DNA of 64,000 bases from CALVLD01 sp964467585 (GCA_964467585.1 CAYXRF010000011.1:5418-69417), one strand, 5' to 3'. Counted from the first letter of the stretch, positions 54,698 to 63,270 are shown. Notes: generated by a model from the letters alone, not told the origin. Program-made: numbers and translations.

Positions 54698-55117
54698 ATG
54701 AAACAGATACATGAATTTGAGGTTAAGAATATGCTTAGGCTTGCCGCCGAGGCACGCGAAAGGGCATATACGCCGTATTCAAACTTTCGCGTTGGCGCTT
54801 GTGTTAAAACAGGCTCAGGCGCATATTATCTCGGCTGCAACATAGAAAATGCAGCATACACGCCAACCAACTGCGCCGAACGCACTGCAATGTTCAAAGC
54901 GGTATACGAGGGAGAACGTGAATTCGAAGCGATTGCTATTATTTCCGACAGTCTGAATTACACTTCCCCGTGCGGTGTTTGCCGTCAAGTGCTTGCGGAG
55001 TTTTGCGACCCCGATATGCCTGTAATATGCGCTGATAAGGACGGCAACTATAAAATAATGGAGCTTTCGGAGCTGATCCCGATGGCATTTACAAAGTCAG
55101 ATATGGAGAACAAATGA
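54698..55117 (+). CDS. cdd: Cytidine deaminase
   Basis: Zinc enzyme that converts (deoxy)cytidine to uridine in pyrimidine salvage. 139 aa. The catalytic motif is NCAERTAMF and the other zinc ligands are in PCGVCRQ; substrate-binding YTPYSNFRVGAC is at the N-terminus. A TTG at 54689 is only one base after CGGAGGG, so ATG 54698 (10-base spacing) is chosen. Overlaps era by 4 bases. In Bacillus, dgkA lies between ybeY and cdd; it is missing here. Confidence 0.95.
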   Translation: MKQIHEFEVKNMLRLAAEARERAYTPYSNFRVGACVKTGSGAYYLGCNIENAAYTPTNCAERTAMFKAVYEGEREFEAIAIISDSLNYTSPCGVCRQVLAEFCDPDMPVICADKDGNYKIMELSELIPMAFTKSDMENK

Positions 55118-56016
55118 GTAAAAGCTATCTTTCAGGTTTTGTGGCGATTATCGGTTCGCCAAACGTTGGTAAGTCAACGCTTATGAACATCATGGTCGGT
55201 CAGAAGGTAAGCATTGTATCCGAGCGCGCACAAACCACACGCAACCGTATAGCGGGCGTTGTTTCACGCAAGGGATATCAAATTGTGTTTCTTGACACAC
55301 CGGGTGTTATTGGGGCAAAAAACAGGCTGGGAGAATACATGCTGAAGACGGCTTATGATTCCATAAATGACGTTGAGGCAATTTTACTCATGCTTGACGC
55401 TTCAAAGGGTGTGCGGGATATGGACGAAGCTCTGCTTCAGAATCTTTCCGAAAAGGCAGGGAATACTCCTGTTGTTGCAGCAATCAACAAAACGGATGTA
55501 GTAAGCCTTGGCGATATTGAAGAAATTCGTGAGCGTCTTGAAAAAGAGCCGTGGATAAAGCAGGTTGTTGCAATCTCCGCAGCCACGGGCAGAAACGTTG
55601 ATAAGCTTGAAAATATTTTAATGGAGTATCTTGTAGAAGGACCGCAGTATTACCCGGACGACATGGTTACCGATCGCCCCATGCGCACCATATGCGCGGA
55701 GATAATACGCGAAAAGACGCTGAAGCTTCTGCGTGAGGAAATACCGCATGGTATTGGCGTGGATATTGAAAAGATATTTCTTCGTGACGATGGCATTAAC
55801 GATATCATGGCAACAATCTATTGTGAGAAGGAGTCCCACAAGGGTATGATAATCGGACATGGCGGCGTTATGCTGAAAAAAATCGGAACTGCTGCAAGAC
55901 CCGAGATTGAAACTCTGTTCGGAACGCACGTTAACCTTCAGCTATGGGTCAAAGTGCGTCCCGATTGGCGAAACAGCGCGAATGCGCTTAGGGAGCTTGG
56001 TTACACATCGGATTGA
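55114..56016 (+). CDS. era: GTPase Era
   Basis: Essential GTPase for 30S assembly. 300 aa: G1 GSPNVGKST, G3 DTPG, G4 NKTD, then the C-terminal KH domain (MIIGHGGVMLKKIG) that binds the 16S 3' end. ATG overlaps the cdd stop by 4 bases. Its 3' end overlaps a small opposite-strand gene by 16 bases. Confidence 0.97.
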   Translation: MSKSYLSGFVAIIGSPNVGKSTLMNIMVGQKVSIVSERAQTTRNRIAGVVSRKGYQIVFLDTPGVIGAKNRLGEYMLKTAYDSINDVEAILLMLDASKGVRDMDEALLQNLSEKAGNTPVVAAINKTDVVSLGDIEEIRERLEKEPWIKQVVAISAATGRNVDKLENILMEYLVEGPQYYPDDMVTDRPMRTICAEIIREKTLKLLREEIPHGIGVDIEKIFLRDDGINDIMATIYCEKESHKGMIIGHGGVMLKKIGTAARPEIETLFGTHVNLQLWVKVRPDWRNSANALRELGYTSD

Positions 56017-56132
56017 TGAGGCGTGTTGTCCTCGTCTCCGTGTTTGTCGGTCGCGGCAGTACGATACGCAAGGTAGTCCGCAATACTGCCGCTTCGTTCA
56101 AACCTGCTCCACAGTTCAATGCGTTTGCTCAT
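56001..56132 (-). CDS. YqzL-like small protein, inverted between era and recO
   Basis: 43 aa from ATG at 56132, with GGAGGG 8 bases upstream on the minus strand. The core LWSRFERSGSIADYLAYR matches the YqzL-family pattern (W..F..TG.I..YL.Y), followed by an acidic tail. In Bacillus, yqzL lies between era and recO on the same strand; here the same kind of gene is at the same place but on the opposite strand, ending inside era. Function unknown. Confidence 0.65.
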   Translation of the reverse strand: MSKRIELWSRFERSGSIADYLAYRTAATDKHGDEDNTPHQSDV

Positions 56133-56153
56133 GACCCAAACCCTCCATATAAT
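56125..56153 (+). promoter_or_regulatory. Possible sigma-A promoter of recO
   Basis: TTGCTC (56125-56130), 17 bp spacer, TATAAT (56148-56153). It lies over the start region of the opposite-strand YqzL-like gene. Confidence 0.45.
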
Positions 56154-56194
56154 ATTATTATCCCGCCTGTTCGCGGGGGGAAACGCTGAAATAT

Positions 56195-56908
56195 ATGCCA
56201 AACGAAACCATGAACGGAATAGTTCTCAGATCAACCGATTACCGTGACAGCGACAGAATACTGTCCGTCCTTACGCGTGAGAGAGGCTTAGTCACAGTTT
56301 CTGCGCGAGGCTGCAGAAAGCCAAACAGCAAGCTTGCTCCTTTTTCATCACAGTTTTGTTATGGCGAGATGGAAGTCTATGAGCGCGATGGTAAGCTTAT
56401 GTTGTCTGCAGCCGCCATTCTTGAAAGCTTCTATTCCATAAGAGAGAGCTATGAGCAGCTTGTATCCGCCACGCGTATGACTATGCTTGCCGAGCGCATC
56501 GCCGTGCGAGACATTGCAAATGACGAGCTTTTTTTGCTGCTTTATCACGCTCTCGGATTTATCTCATACGGCAAAAACGACCCAAAGGATATCGAACTGT
56601 GCTGCCTGGCAAAAATGCTGCGGCTTGCAGGCTACGCTCCGTCTTTGACGTCATGCGTCATGTGCGGCAAAAACCTTCGAAACCATAAACTGGTACGTTT
56701 TTCCGACAGACAAGGCGGCGCGCTGTGCCAAAACTGCGTGGGCGCGTCGCGCGCCGTGTCCGCACTTTCTTTGGAGGCGTTTCGCAGGATGATGCTGATT
56801 GAAAGCAAGGACATGGGCAAGGTAAACCTGCCCCAATCCGTTCGCGCCGAGCTTGACTCCCTGCTATATGAATATGCGGAATATGTGTTTGAGTACCCAC
56901 TTCGATGA
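56195..56908 (+). CDS. recO: DNA repair protein RecO
   Basis: Mediator that loads RecA onto SSB-coated DNA in the RecFOR pathway. 237 aa with an N-terminal OB fold (GIVLRSTDYRDSDRILSVLT, GLVTVSARGCRKPNSK) and a C-terminal helical domain with the zinc cysteines (CVMCGKN ... CQNC). ATG 56195 has only a poor upstream GGGGGG; ATG 56207 is an alternative. Confidence 0.93.
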   Translation: MPNETMNGIVLRSTDYRDSDRILSVLTRERGLVTVSARGCRKPNSKLAPFSSQFCYGEMEVYERDGKLMLSAAAILESFYSIRESYEQLVSATRMTMLAERIAVRDIANDELFLLLYHALGFISYGKNDPKDIELCCLAKMLRLAGYAPSLTSCVMCGKNLRNHKLVRFSDRQGGALCQNCVGASRAVSALSLEAFRRMMLIESKDMGKVNLPQSVRAELDSLLYEYAEYVFEYPLR

Positions 56909-57089
56909 AAAAAAGCAAGTCTATTTTATGCGTAATTTAACGGGTATTCTAAATGCAGATATGACAGGCCGCCATTACAAATCAATGCTTTTCTTAAAGA
57001 TCACACATTAATTAAGCCCGTTTCAGCCAAATATATTGTAGAATCGCATAAACAGCACACAAAGGAATGCAAAAAATACGTGTTTTTTG

Positions 57090-57117
57090 TTGAAAAAACC
57101 GTTTAGTGTGATATAAT
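57090..57117 (+). promoter_or_regulatory. Sigma-A promoter of the DUF1508 gene
   Basis: TTGAAA (57090-57095), 16 bp spacer, TATAAT (57112-57117). AGGAGG at 57146-57151 precedes the ATG at 57160. Confidence 0.75.
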
Positions 57118-57159
57118 ATACCTATTGAACGCTATGCGTTATATTAGGAGGTGTCATGT

Positions 57160-57531
57160 ATGGGTAAATTCGTGATCAAGGGCAACGATAAGGGTTACAC
57201 CTTTCGGCTAAAGGCAACAAATGGGCAGATAATCGCCGTATCTGAAGTTTATTCTTCACTTATGGCGTGCAAGAACGGCGTTGAGTCGGTTAGATGCAAC
57301 GCACCGATTGCCTCACTGGAGAATCAGACTGTCGAGGACTACACCGTCCAGACGCATCCAAAGTTTGTTGTGTACACCGACAAAGCGGGTGAGTATAGAT
57401 TCCGTCTTAAGGCTCCGAACGGAAAGATTATTGCCGCATCAGAAGGCTATAAAGCGATTGAAAGCTGTCTTAACGGCGTGGAATCCGTTCGCAAGAACGT
57501 TGTTGACGCACCCGTCGTAACGGACGAGTGA
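57160..57531 (+). CDS. YegP-like DUF1508 protein with two tandem repeats
   Basis: 123 aa made of two copies of the DUF1508 (UPF0339) unit: KFVIKGNDKGYTFRLKATNG with GVESVRCNA, then KFVVYTDKAGEYRFRLKAPNG with GVESVRKNV. It is soluble, of unknown function; family members are small beta-rich proteins. ATG 57160 has AGGAGG 8 bases upstream; an earlier GTG overlaps that site. The strong promoter and ribosome site suggest high expression. Confidence 0.9.
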   Translation: MGKFVIKGNDKGYTFRLKATNGQIIAVSEVYSSLMACKNGVESVRCNAPIASLENQTVEDYTVQTHPKFVVYTDKAGEYRFRLKAPNGKIIAASEGYKAIESCLNGVESVRKNVVDAPVVTDE

Positions 57532-57562
57532 TGTAGTCAAACGTAAATCCTATAGCAAAACA

Positions 57563-57603
57563 AAGGCGAGACCCAATCGGTGCATCCGAAAAGGCGCCGC
57601 CTT
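57563..57603 (+). terminator. Possible terminator after the DUF1508 gene
   Basis: AAGGCG (57563-57568) can pair with CGCCTT (57598-57603) around a shorter CGG/CCG stem; the following sequence is only moderately T-rich. Confidence 0.35.
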
Positions 57604-57666
57604 CTTATGTTCTCCATTTTACACGGCCCAAGTCCAATAACAGAAGTAGTTTAACAAGTGTACATC

Positions 57667-57680
57667 ATTTGTTTACAAAT
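57667..57680. promoter_or_regulatory. Possible operator palindrome upstream of the glycosyltransferase promoter
   Basis: ATTTGT-TT-ACAAAT lies 16 bases before the -35 box at 57696. Flanking bases add partial symmetry. Only suggestive. Confidence 0.3.
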
Positions 57681-57695
57681 GGACATTTCAATAAG

Positions 57696-57724
57696 TTGCA
57701 TTAACGGGCGAATCAAGATATAAT
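57696..57724 (+). promoter_or_regulatory. Promoter of the membrane glycosyltransferase, giving a leaderless mRNA
   Basis: TTGCAT (57696-57701), 17 bp spacer, TATAAT (57719-57724). The coding ATG at 57731 starts six bases after the -10 box, at the expected transcription start. Confidence 0.65.
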
Positions 57725-57730
57725 AGGACT

Positions 57731-59191
57731 ATGAAAAAGAAGGAATGTTATTTCAAGAAAAACCTCACGCTGCTGCTTTCCGTGCTTGTGGGAGCGGTGG
57801 CTTCCGGACTATATATTTATTGGCTTGCAACTGCGGATGAGCTTACGCCCATGGGCGCGGTCGTCTCCGGCGTCTGCCTTTTTCTTTTTGCGTTTGCAAT
57901 AATACTGTGCATTCCCAAATGCATTCGCTTTTTTTCCGGAGAGGATGACGCCTGTGCTGCTGAAGCAATTGGTGAGCGCAGCGCAAAACGCGACAGGCTG
58001 CATCCGCTTATAAAGATATTCCTATTAGCCTTACTGGGAAGACTCGCTTTGATTCTTGCCGCATATGTTATTAATCTTACCGTTAACGGGTACCAAGGCA
58101 CTCTTTTTGAAACGCTGAGGTCTATTTGGACAAAAACATATACAAGCGACGGTATTTCAAATATTGATGCGCAGCACTATTTCAGCATTGCTGAGCAATG
58201 GTATCCAACGCAAGATCCCGAATGTCTTACGCTTGTGTTCTTCCCGCTGTTCCCGCTGCTGATAAGGCTGTTTAATCTGGTTTTTCATGACAGCTTCACA
58301 TCAGCGTTTATAATTAACACTATTTGCTCCTGCGTTTCCGCCGCGCTTATATATGAGCTGGCGCTGTGCGATATGAACAAGCGCTCCGCAAGATTTGCAT
58401 CGTTTTGTGCTTTTGCGTTTCCTGCGGCGATATTCTATTGTGTGCCCATGAGCGAGGCGCTTTTCCTCATGCTTTCCGCCGCGACGCTGCTTTCCGCAAG
58501 AAAACAAAAGTTCTGGAATGCCGCCATTTTCGGAGCTTTGGCGGCATTCACTCGCTCGCTTGGCGCACTCTTGATACTGCCGGTTGCGACAGAAGCAATT
58601 GCGGCGTGCGTTCGTAAGCATTGTTCAAATGAGAAAACGGGCGAAAAGGCTTTGATTGTTACTGCTTGCATCGCACCCGTCTGCATCCTTTTAGGCACGT
58701 TTGGCTATCTGCTTATCAACAAGATGATTTGGGGAGATTGGTTCAAGTTTCTAACATTCCAGCGCGACAATTGGCAACAAAGCTTCAACCTGTTTTTTGA
58801 CACTCCGTCATATCAACTGAATAATCTTGTGCGTGCAATCAACGACAAGGGGATATCCCAAACGTTGGGGCTTTGGCTCCCCAATTTGCTTTCAATTTTC
58901 TCCGCTTTGATTGTATTTGTGCTTACCGCAAAAAAGATGCGCACATCCTACTCAATCTACTTTGCCGCTTATTATGCCGCCTGCATAGGCACGACATGGC
59001 TGCTTTCAGCTTCAAGGTATCTTACGGCGATGGTTGTACTTCCGCTTGCGACAGCATACATGTGCGATTCGGGTGACGATGACGAAAGGCTTTCAATTTC
59101 CAATAAAAAGCGAACCGTTGTCGGAATTGGGCTATTGCTGCTGCAAGTGCTGTATCTTATGATGTTTATTAGAAAGTTTGACATATACTAA
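57731..59191 (+). CDS. Polytopic membrane protein, PIG-V-like mannosyltransferase family
   Basis: 486 aa with about ten membrane helices. An extracytoplasmic loop contains NIDAQHYFSIAEQWYP, close to the D-x-x-H-Y motif of PIG-V/GT-C glycosyltransferases, and a late segment SASRYLTAMVVLPLATAY fits the family ending. It probably moves a sugar from a lipid-linked donor at the outer face, but donor and acceptor are unknown. The ATG follows the -10 box by 6 bases and has no ribosome site, so translation is probably leaderless. Confidence 0.75.
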   Translation: MKKKECYFKKNLTLLLSVLVGAVASGLYIYWLATADELTPMGAVVSGVCLFLFAFAIILCIPKCIRFFSGEDDACAAEAIGERSAKRDRLHPLIKIFLLALLGRLALILAAYVINLTVNGYQGTLFETLRSIWTKTYTSDGISNIDAQHYFSIAEQWYPTQDPECLTLVFFPLFPLLIRLFNLVFHDSFTSAFIINTICSCVSAALIYELALCDMNKRSARFASFCAFAFPAAIFYCVPMSEALFLMLSAATLLSARKQKFWNAAIFGALAAFTRSLGALLILPVATEAIAACVRKHCSNEKTGEKALIVTACIAPVCILLGTFGYLLINKMIWGDWFKFLTFQRDNWQQSFNLFFDTPSYQLNNLVRAINDKGISQTLGLWLPNLLSIFSALIVFVLTAKKMRTSYSIYFAAYYAACIGTTWLLSASRYLTAMVVLPLATAYMCDSGDDDERLSISNKKRTVVGIGLLLLQVLYLMMFIRKFDIY

Positions 59192-59215
59192 TGCAATTGT
59201 GAAAGGGTGGTTAGT

Positions 59216-59935
59216 GTGACACTGCTGTATTATTACGCAAATCTCAATGACAGGGATTTCCTTTTGCTGCTTGCATTGCTTGCCGTCATGGTTATCGGTG
59301 CGATAGCGCAGGCAAGGGTGCAGTCTGTTTTTCGTAAGTATGATAAGATAAGCGCAAACAACGGACGCTCCGCCGCCGATGTTGCAAACGCGTTGCTGCG
59401 CAGCAACAACAGCAGCGTTGGCGTTGCGCAAACTGCGGGAAGCCTTACAGACAACTTCAATCCAAGGACAGGTGTTGTATCACTAAGTCAGTCGGTATAC
59501 TCGTCCGGCAGTATAGCGGCTATGGCTGTCGCGGCGCATGAGGTTGGTCATGTCATGCAGTATGAAAGCGACTATACGCCCATACGGATACGCAACTCGC
59601 TGCTTCCGCTTGCAAGCTTTGGTTCACGTTTTTCATACTTGATTGTGATAGTCGGGCTTTTTATGGGCTCGATAGGCAATGTGGTATGCTTTGTGGGCAT
59701 CGGGCTGTTTACATTCGCATTTCTGTTTCAGCTGATAACTCTTCCTGTTGAACTGAATGCTTCCAAGCGTGCGTTGGAAATGCTTTCTCAGGGAGGGTAT
59801 ATCACGGGAGCGGAGCAGGAGAATGGTGCGCGCAAGGTTTTGAACGCCGCCGCCTGCACATACCTTGTTGCCGCGATTGCTTCATTGCTCTCACTTTTGA
59901 GACTTATGTCGCTTGCATCGCGCAGAAGAAATTGA
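59216..59935 (+). CDS. Zinc metallopeptidase, YugP-like (PF04298)
   Basis: About 239 aa membrane-embedded neutral zinc peptidase. The HExxH motif is in AVAAHEVGHVMQYE (about residue 107), with three to four helices flanking it and the family's Zn-site context NARLRSN-like N-terminus (ADVANALLRSNN). GTG at 59216 is chosen: AAAGGGTGG lies 5 bases upstream. An earlier GTG at 59207 is inside that site. Substrate unknown. Confidence 0.85.
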   Translation: MTLLYYYANLNDRDFLLLLALLAVMVIGAIAQARVQSVFRKYDKISANNGRSAADVANALLRSNNSSVGVAQTAGSLTDNFNPRTGVVSLSQSVYSSGSIAAMAVAAHEVGHVMQYESDYTPIRIRNSLLPLASFGSRFSYLIVIVGLFMGSIGNVVCFVGIGLFTFAFLFQLITLPVELNASKRALEMLSQGGYITGAEQENGARKVLNAAACTYLVAAIASLLSLLRLMSLASRRRN

Positions 59936-59997
59936 TTGCAGCCTATCGATCTGCTTTCATATTTGTTATTGAATACTGTCGTGTTTCGCAAAACAAT

Positions 59998-60034
59998 GCG
60001 GCTGCTCCGATTTACCCGGAGGCAGCCGCTTTTG
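59998..60034. terminator. Terminator between the YugP-like gene and the NlpC/P60 gene
   Basis: GCGGCTGC (59998-60005) pairs with GCAGCCGC (60022-60029), with CCG/CGG inside, followed by TTTT. Convergent genes flank it. Confidence 0.8.
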
Positions 60035-60063
60035 CATCCAACGTTGCTGTAACAAACCGTTAA

Positions 60064-61674
60064 TTATCCGCCGAACACACGATAACCGCAGAAGAACACA
60101 CGGTGCCAATACGCGGTGTCATATGAACGGATGACGACCTTGCCGTTTCTGTTTGAAGCGTCAATCATCATATTGTCGCCAAGGACAATGCCGATGTGTC
60201 CGCTTGTCGCACTCATCTTAAAGAGAATAAGGTCGCCTCTGCGAAGATCGCTCATTGATTGTATGCGCGGATAGCGAGAGGTTGTTCTCCACATATAGGT
60301 GGTCATATAGCTTTGCCGCACGCCCGCTTCGTTCAGACACCAGTACACAAAGCCCGAACAGTCAAATGAGTTGGGCCCTTTTGCACCTCTTATATAGGGC
60401 GCGCCAAGCTTTGAGCGAGCAATCGAAATGAAAGTTTCGATATTGCCGCCGCTGCCATCGCCAAGACCGGGTGTTCCTGTGGTAACCACGGCAGAAGCAT
60501 GGACCGCACTGTCAGAGAAAAGGATTGTCATTGTTGATTTGCCAACTTTTCCGTCAACCGAAAGCCCGTTGTTTGCCTGAAACATGCGAACTGCGGCGTC
60601 GGTAACGGCGCCGAAATAGCCGGTTACGCTTGTGGAGTGAAGATAATTAAGCAGATGAAGACGATTCTGAACTCTTAGCACATCGCTGCCGCTCATGGTG
60701 TATTCAAGCTTGTTTGCCTTTGCATCGCCGCTCATAAGGAGCTGCTTAGTGGAAGGTCCAAGGTAACCATCGACTACAAGCGCGTTGCGCTCCTGAAAGC
60801 GCTTGACTGCGGCTACGGTATCATTGCCGTATACACCATCGGGCGCTGTTGTTAAATAGCCAAGCGTGGAAAGTCTGTTCTGATACTTCAAAACCTCATC
60901 GCCTGTTGAACCGAGATAAAGCGAATTCGGAACTGCGTCCTCACTATACAGCTTTTCTTTGGTCAGCACGCCAACCTTGCCGTCAACCGTTAATCCGTTC
61001 TTTTCCTGAAAAAGCCTAACGGCAGCTTCGGTATCAGCACCAAAATAGCCGGTAACGCTGCTGATATACTCCAATTCGTAAAGACGTGTCTGTATTTCAG
61101 TAACATCGGTGCCTTCATCGCCCTTTGTCGCCATGTACATCAAAGCAGAAGAGGACATCAAAAGGTCATAATCAGACTGATAAAGCTCTCCTGTAATTGA
61201 AAGGTCATTCCGACGTTGGAACAGCTTGATTGATTCAGTGGTTACAGACCCGTAATAGTCGGTCGGCTCATCATAGTCCATATAGTTCAGCTCCATAAGC
61301 CTTGACTGAACCTCTATTACCAAGTCGTCATGCGTGCCATAGCAAAGATGTAAAGGTATCGGAGTGGGGGTTGGCACTTCCGTCGGCGCGATTGTTGCCG
61401 TTAAAGCAGCAGTCGGGGTTTCAACAGACAATACGGACGGATCACCTGAATTGTCAATGTTTACGACAGGCTCATCACGCCCGATTAACACACAAAGCAG
61501 TACAAAAATTAAAACAAGCCCGACAGCAGTACAGCATACAGGCAATAGATGCTTCTTAATAAACAGATAAACAGCAGAAACAGCCCGAACGATCAGATCC
61601 CATGCAGCAGAAAGCATAATCTTTGGTTTGTCCGAGCGAAACCAATCACAAATTTTCTTAAAAAAAGACTTCAC
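60064..61674 (-). CDS. Cell-wall hydrolase: membrane anchor, four peptidoglycan-binding repeats, NlpC/P60 endopeptidase
   Basis: 536 aa. A basic N-terminus and one helix (CCTAVGLVLIFVLLCVLIG) act as signal/anchor, then a Thr/Pro-rich linker (PTPTPIP). Four PG_binding_1 units follow (each G..G.DV...Q.RL..LGY....GYFG..T..AV..FQ..NGL.VDG), and the NlpC/P60 domain has the catalytic Cys in FDCSGFVYWCL and the His in GHIGIVL. It probably cleaves D-gamma-Glu-diamino acid links. GTG at 61674 is chosen: GGAGGTG lies 5 bases upstream, and the longer frame from 61707 begins in the -10 box. Confidence 0.9.
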   Translation of the reverse strand: MKSFFKKICDWFRSDKPKIMLSAAWDLIVRAVSAVYLFIKKHLLPVCCTAVGLVLIFVLLCVLIGRDEPVVNIDNSGDPSVLSVETPTAALTATIAPTEVPTPTPIPLHLCYGTHDDLVIEVQSRLMELNYMDYDEPTDYYGSVTTESIKLFQRRNDLSITGELYQSDYDLLMSSSALMYMATKGDEGTDVTEIQTRLYELEYISSVTGYFGADTEAAVRLFQEKNGLTVDGKVGVLTKEKLYSEDAVPNSLYLGSTGDEVLKYQNRLSTLGYLTTAPDGVYGNDTVAAVKRFQERNALVVDGYLGPSTKQLLMSGDAKANKLEYTMSGSDVLRVQNRLHLLNYLHSTSVTGYFGAVTDAAVRMFQANNGLSVDGKVGKSTMTILFSDSAVHASAVVTTGTPGLGDGSGGNIETFISIARSKLGAPYIRGAKGPNSFDCSGFVYWCLNEAGVRQSYMTTYMWRTTSRYPRIQSMSDLRRGDLILFKMSATSGHIGIVLGDNMMIDASNRNGKVVIRSYDTAYWHRVFFCGYRVFGG

Positions 61675-61706
61675 GCATTCACCTCCCCGTTGAGTTTGTT
61701 TATTCA

Positions 61707-61734
61707 ATTATATCATGATTATTGCCAAAGACAA
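61707..61734 (-). promoter_or_regulatory. Sigma-A promoter of the 536-aa NlpC/P60 gene
   Basis: Minus strand: TTGTCT (61734-61729), 16 bp spacer, TATAAT (61712-61707). Confidence 0.65.
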
Positions 61735-61782
61735 ATTAAATAATCGTGAACGAGGCATGATTTTGGCGGTTTCAATACAGTT

Positions 61783-61797
61783 TTAACATTTTGTTAA
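61783..61797. promoter_or_regulatory. Palindrome between divergent NlpC/P60 promoters
   Basis: TTAACA-TTT-TGTTAA is a perfect inverted repeat lying between the leftward and rightward promoters, placed to bind a regulator acting on both genes. No regulator can be named. Confidence 0.35.
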
Positions 61798-61827
61798 TAC
61801 TTTTGTTTCAAATTCGCAATGATTCTG

Positions 61828-61856
61828 TTGAAAATCACTGAAAGAGGCTGTATAAT
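61828..61856 (+). promoter_or_regulatory. Sigma-A promoter of the 375-aa NlpC/P60 gene
   Basis: TTGAAA (61828-61833), 17 bp spacer, TATAAT (61851-61856). It fixes the start at ATG 61881 rather than 61863. Confidence 0.75.
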
Positions 61857-61880
61857 ATTAGCATGAAAGGATTGTTGCTT

Positions 61881-63008
61881 ATGAAAAGAATCTTCGCCAC
61901 AATAAAAAATAAGTTATCCCACGCGTGGGCATGGCTCAAAAGGCTGAATCGATATGAAAAGATTGGCATCGTGGCTGTATTGGTGATCGCAGCAGTTGGA
62001 GTTACACTTGCCGTTACACTGCCCAAGTCGGCAGCCGTTGAGCCGGCTGATCTTGACATCAACGTCAACGGAGACACATCGGGCGGCACTCCAACACCAC
62101 AGATTGTTGTCACGATGGAACCAACCGCAACACCCGCTCCAACTCCGGATCAAACGCGCAATCCAATGCTGAAGCAAGGCGAGACAAGCGCGTTTGTGAG
62201 CGCACTTCAGGATCGTTTGATGGCATTGGGTTATCTTGACATAGACGAACCCACTCAATACTTTGGAAGCGCAACGTCATCCGCTATACAGATATTCCAA
62301 CGTCAGCATAGTCTCAGCATGGACGGAGCGGCAGGGGAGGCAACGCTTACGCTTTTGTTCTCCGACAATGCTGAAAAGTACGTCATGAAGGAAGGCGTCT
62401 CAGGCATCGACGTTAAAAATCTGCAAGAGCAGCTTAAGCTTTTGGGGTACTATCAGATAACGGTTGACAGCTATTATGGCGCATACACAAAAAAAGCTGT
62501 GCGTGAGTTTCAGTCAAGAAACGGTCTTGCGGTTGATGGACTTGCGGGTGAGCTAACGATTGAAAAACTATATTCTCCCTCCGCTGTTCCTGCGGGATGG
62601 ATGGTTCAGTCTGAAATCAGCCGTGCAAACATTCAGGAAATGGTCAGTGCGGCGTATGCGCAGCTTGGCAAGCCATATATACTTGGCGCCTGCGGTCCCA
62701 ATGCGTTTGACTGCTCTGGGCTCGTGTATTATTGTCTGAAGCAAGCGGGCAGCAGCAGGGGGCGCTATAACGCGGCGGGCTATGCAGCCGTTTCACAATG
62801 GGAAAAGCTGACAAACATTGACAATCTGCATATAGGAGACCTGCTGTTCTTTTATAACAACGCGTATTCAAAGATAGGTCATGTTGGGATATACGTTGGG
62901 GGCGGGATGATGATCGACGCCTCCGCAAACAATGGACGTGTCGTATGCAGAACCTGCCGTTCCTATTATTGGCGCAGACATTTTGCATGGGGACGCAGAC
63001 CTTGGTGA
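61881..63008 (+). CDS. Cell-wall hydrolase: membrane anchor, two peptidoglycan-binding repeats, NlpC/P60 endopeptidase
   Basis: 375 aa paralogue of the divergent gene at 60064-61674. Anchor helix IGIVAVLVIAAVGVTLAV, a Pro/Thr linker (TATPAPTPD), two PG_binding_1 repeats (LGYLDIDEPTQYFG..., LGYYQITVDSYYG...) and the NlpC/P60 domain with FDCSGLVYYCL (Cys) and GHVGIYVGGG (His). ATG 61881 has AAAGG ten bases upstream. Likely cell separation or wall remodelling. Confidence 0.92.
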   Translation: MKRIFATIKNKLSHAWAWLKRLNRYEKIGIVAVLVIAAVGVTLAVTLPKSAAVEPADLDINVNGDTSGGTPTPQIVVTMEPTATPAPTPDQTRNPMLKQGETSAFVSALQDRLMALGYLDIDEPTQYFGSATSSAIQIFQRQHSLSMDGAAGEATLTLLFSDNAEKYVMKEGVSGIDVKNLQEQLKLLGYYQITVDSYYGAYTKKAVREFQSRNGLAVDGLAGELTIEKLYSPSAVPAGWMVQSEISRANIQEMVSAAYAQLGKPYILGACGPNAFDCSGLVYYCLKQAGSSRGRYNAAGYAAVSQWEKLTNIDNLHIGDLLFFYNNAYSKIGHVGIYVGGGMMIDASANNGRVVCRTCRSYYWRRHFAWGRRPW

Positions 63009-63124
63009 CGAGCATCAAACAGGCTTGCAGGCGTCGGAATAAATCGATATGACTGCAATCTCCAAAGACGTATTTACAGCATAACCAAATTAATCAGCAT
63101 AAACAAACAATATGAACCATCCTC

Positions 63125-63156
63125 AGCCGTTCTGCAATTTGCAGGGCGGCTGTTTC
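63125..63156 (+). terminator. Probable terminator of the NlpC/P60 gene
   Basis: AGCCGTTCTGC (63125-63135) pairs over 11 bp with GCAGGGCGGCT (63141-63151), including two G-U pairs; GTTTC follows, a weak T-run. Confidence 0.6.
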
Positions 63157-63244
63157 ATATGCAGGAAAGCGCAGCATAACGATTGAATAAAATTCTATCG
63201 CAGTATTTGCCACAGCATTTATTTGAGTATAACTGTCGATTCAA

Positions 63245-63270
63245 AAGGGACGCCCATGTGGGAGTCCCTT
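63245..63270 (-). terminator. Probable terminator of the leftward dockerin-like protein gene
   Basis: AAGGGAC and CCC (63245-63255) pair with GGG and GTCCCTT (63260-63270); on the minus strand a short T-run follows. Confidence 0.6.
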
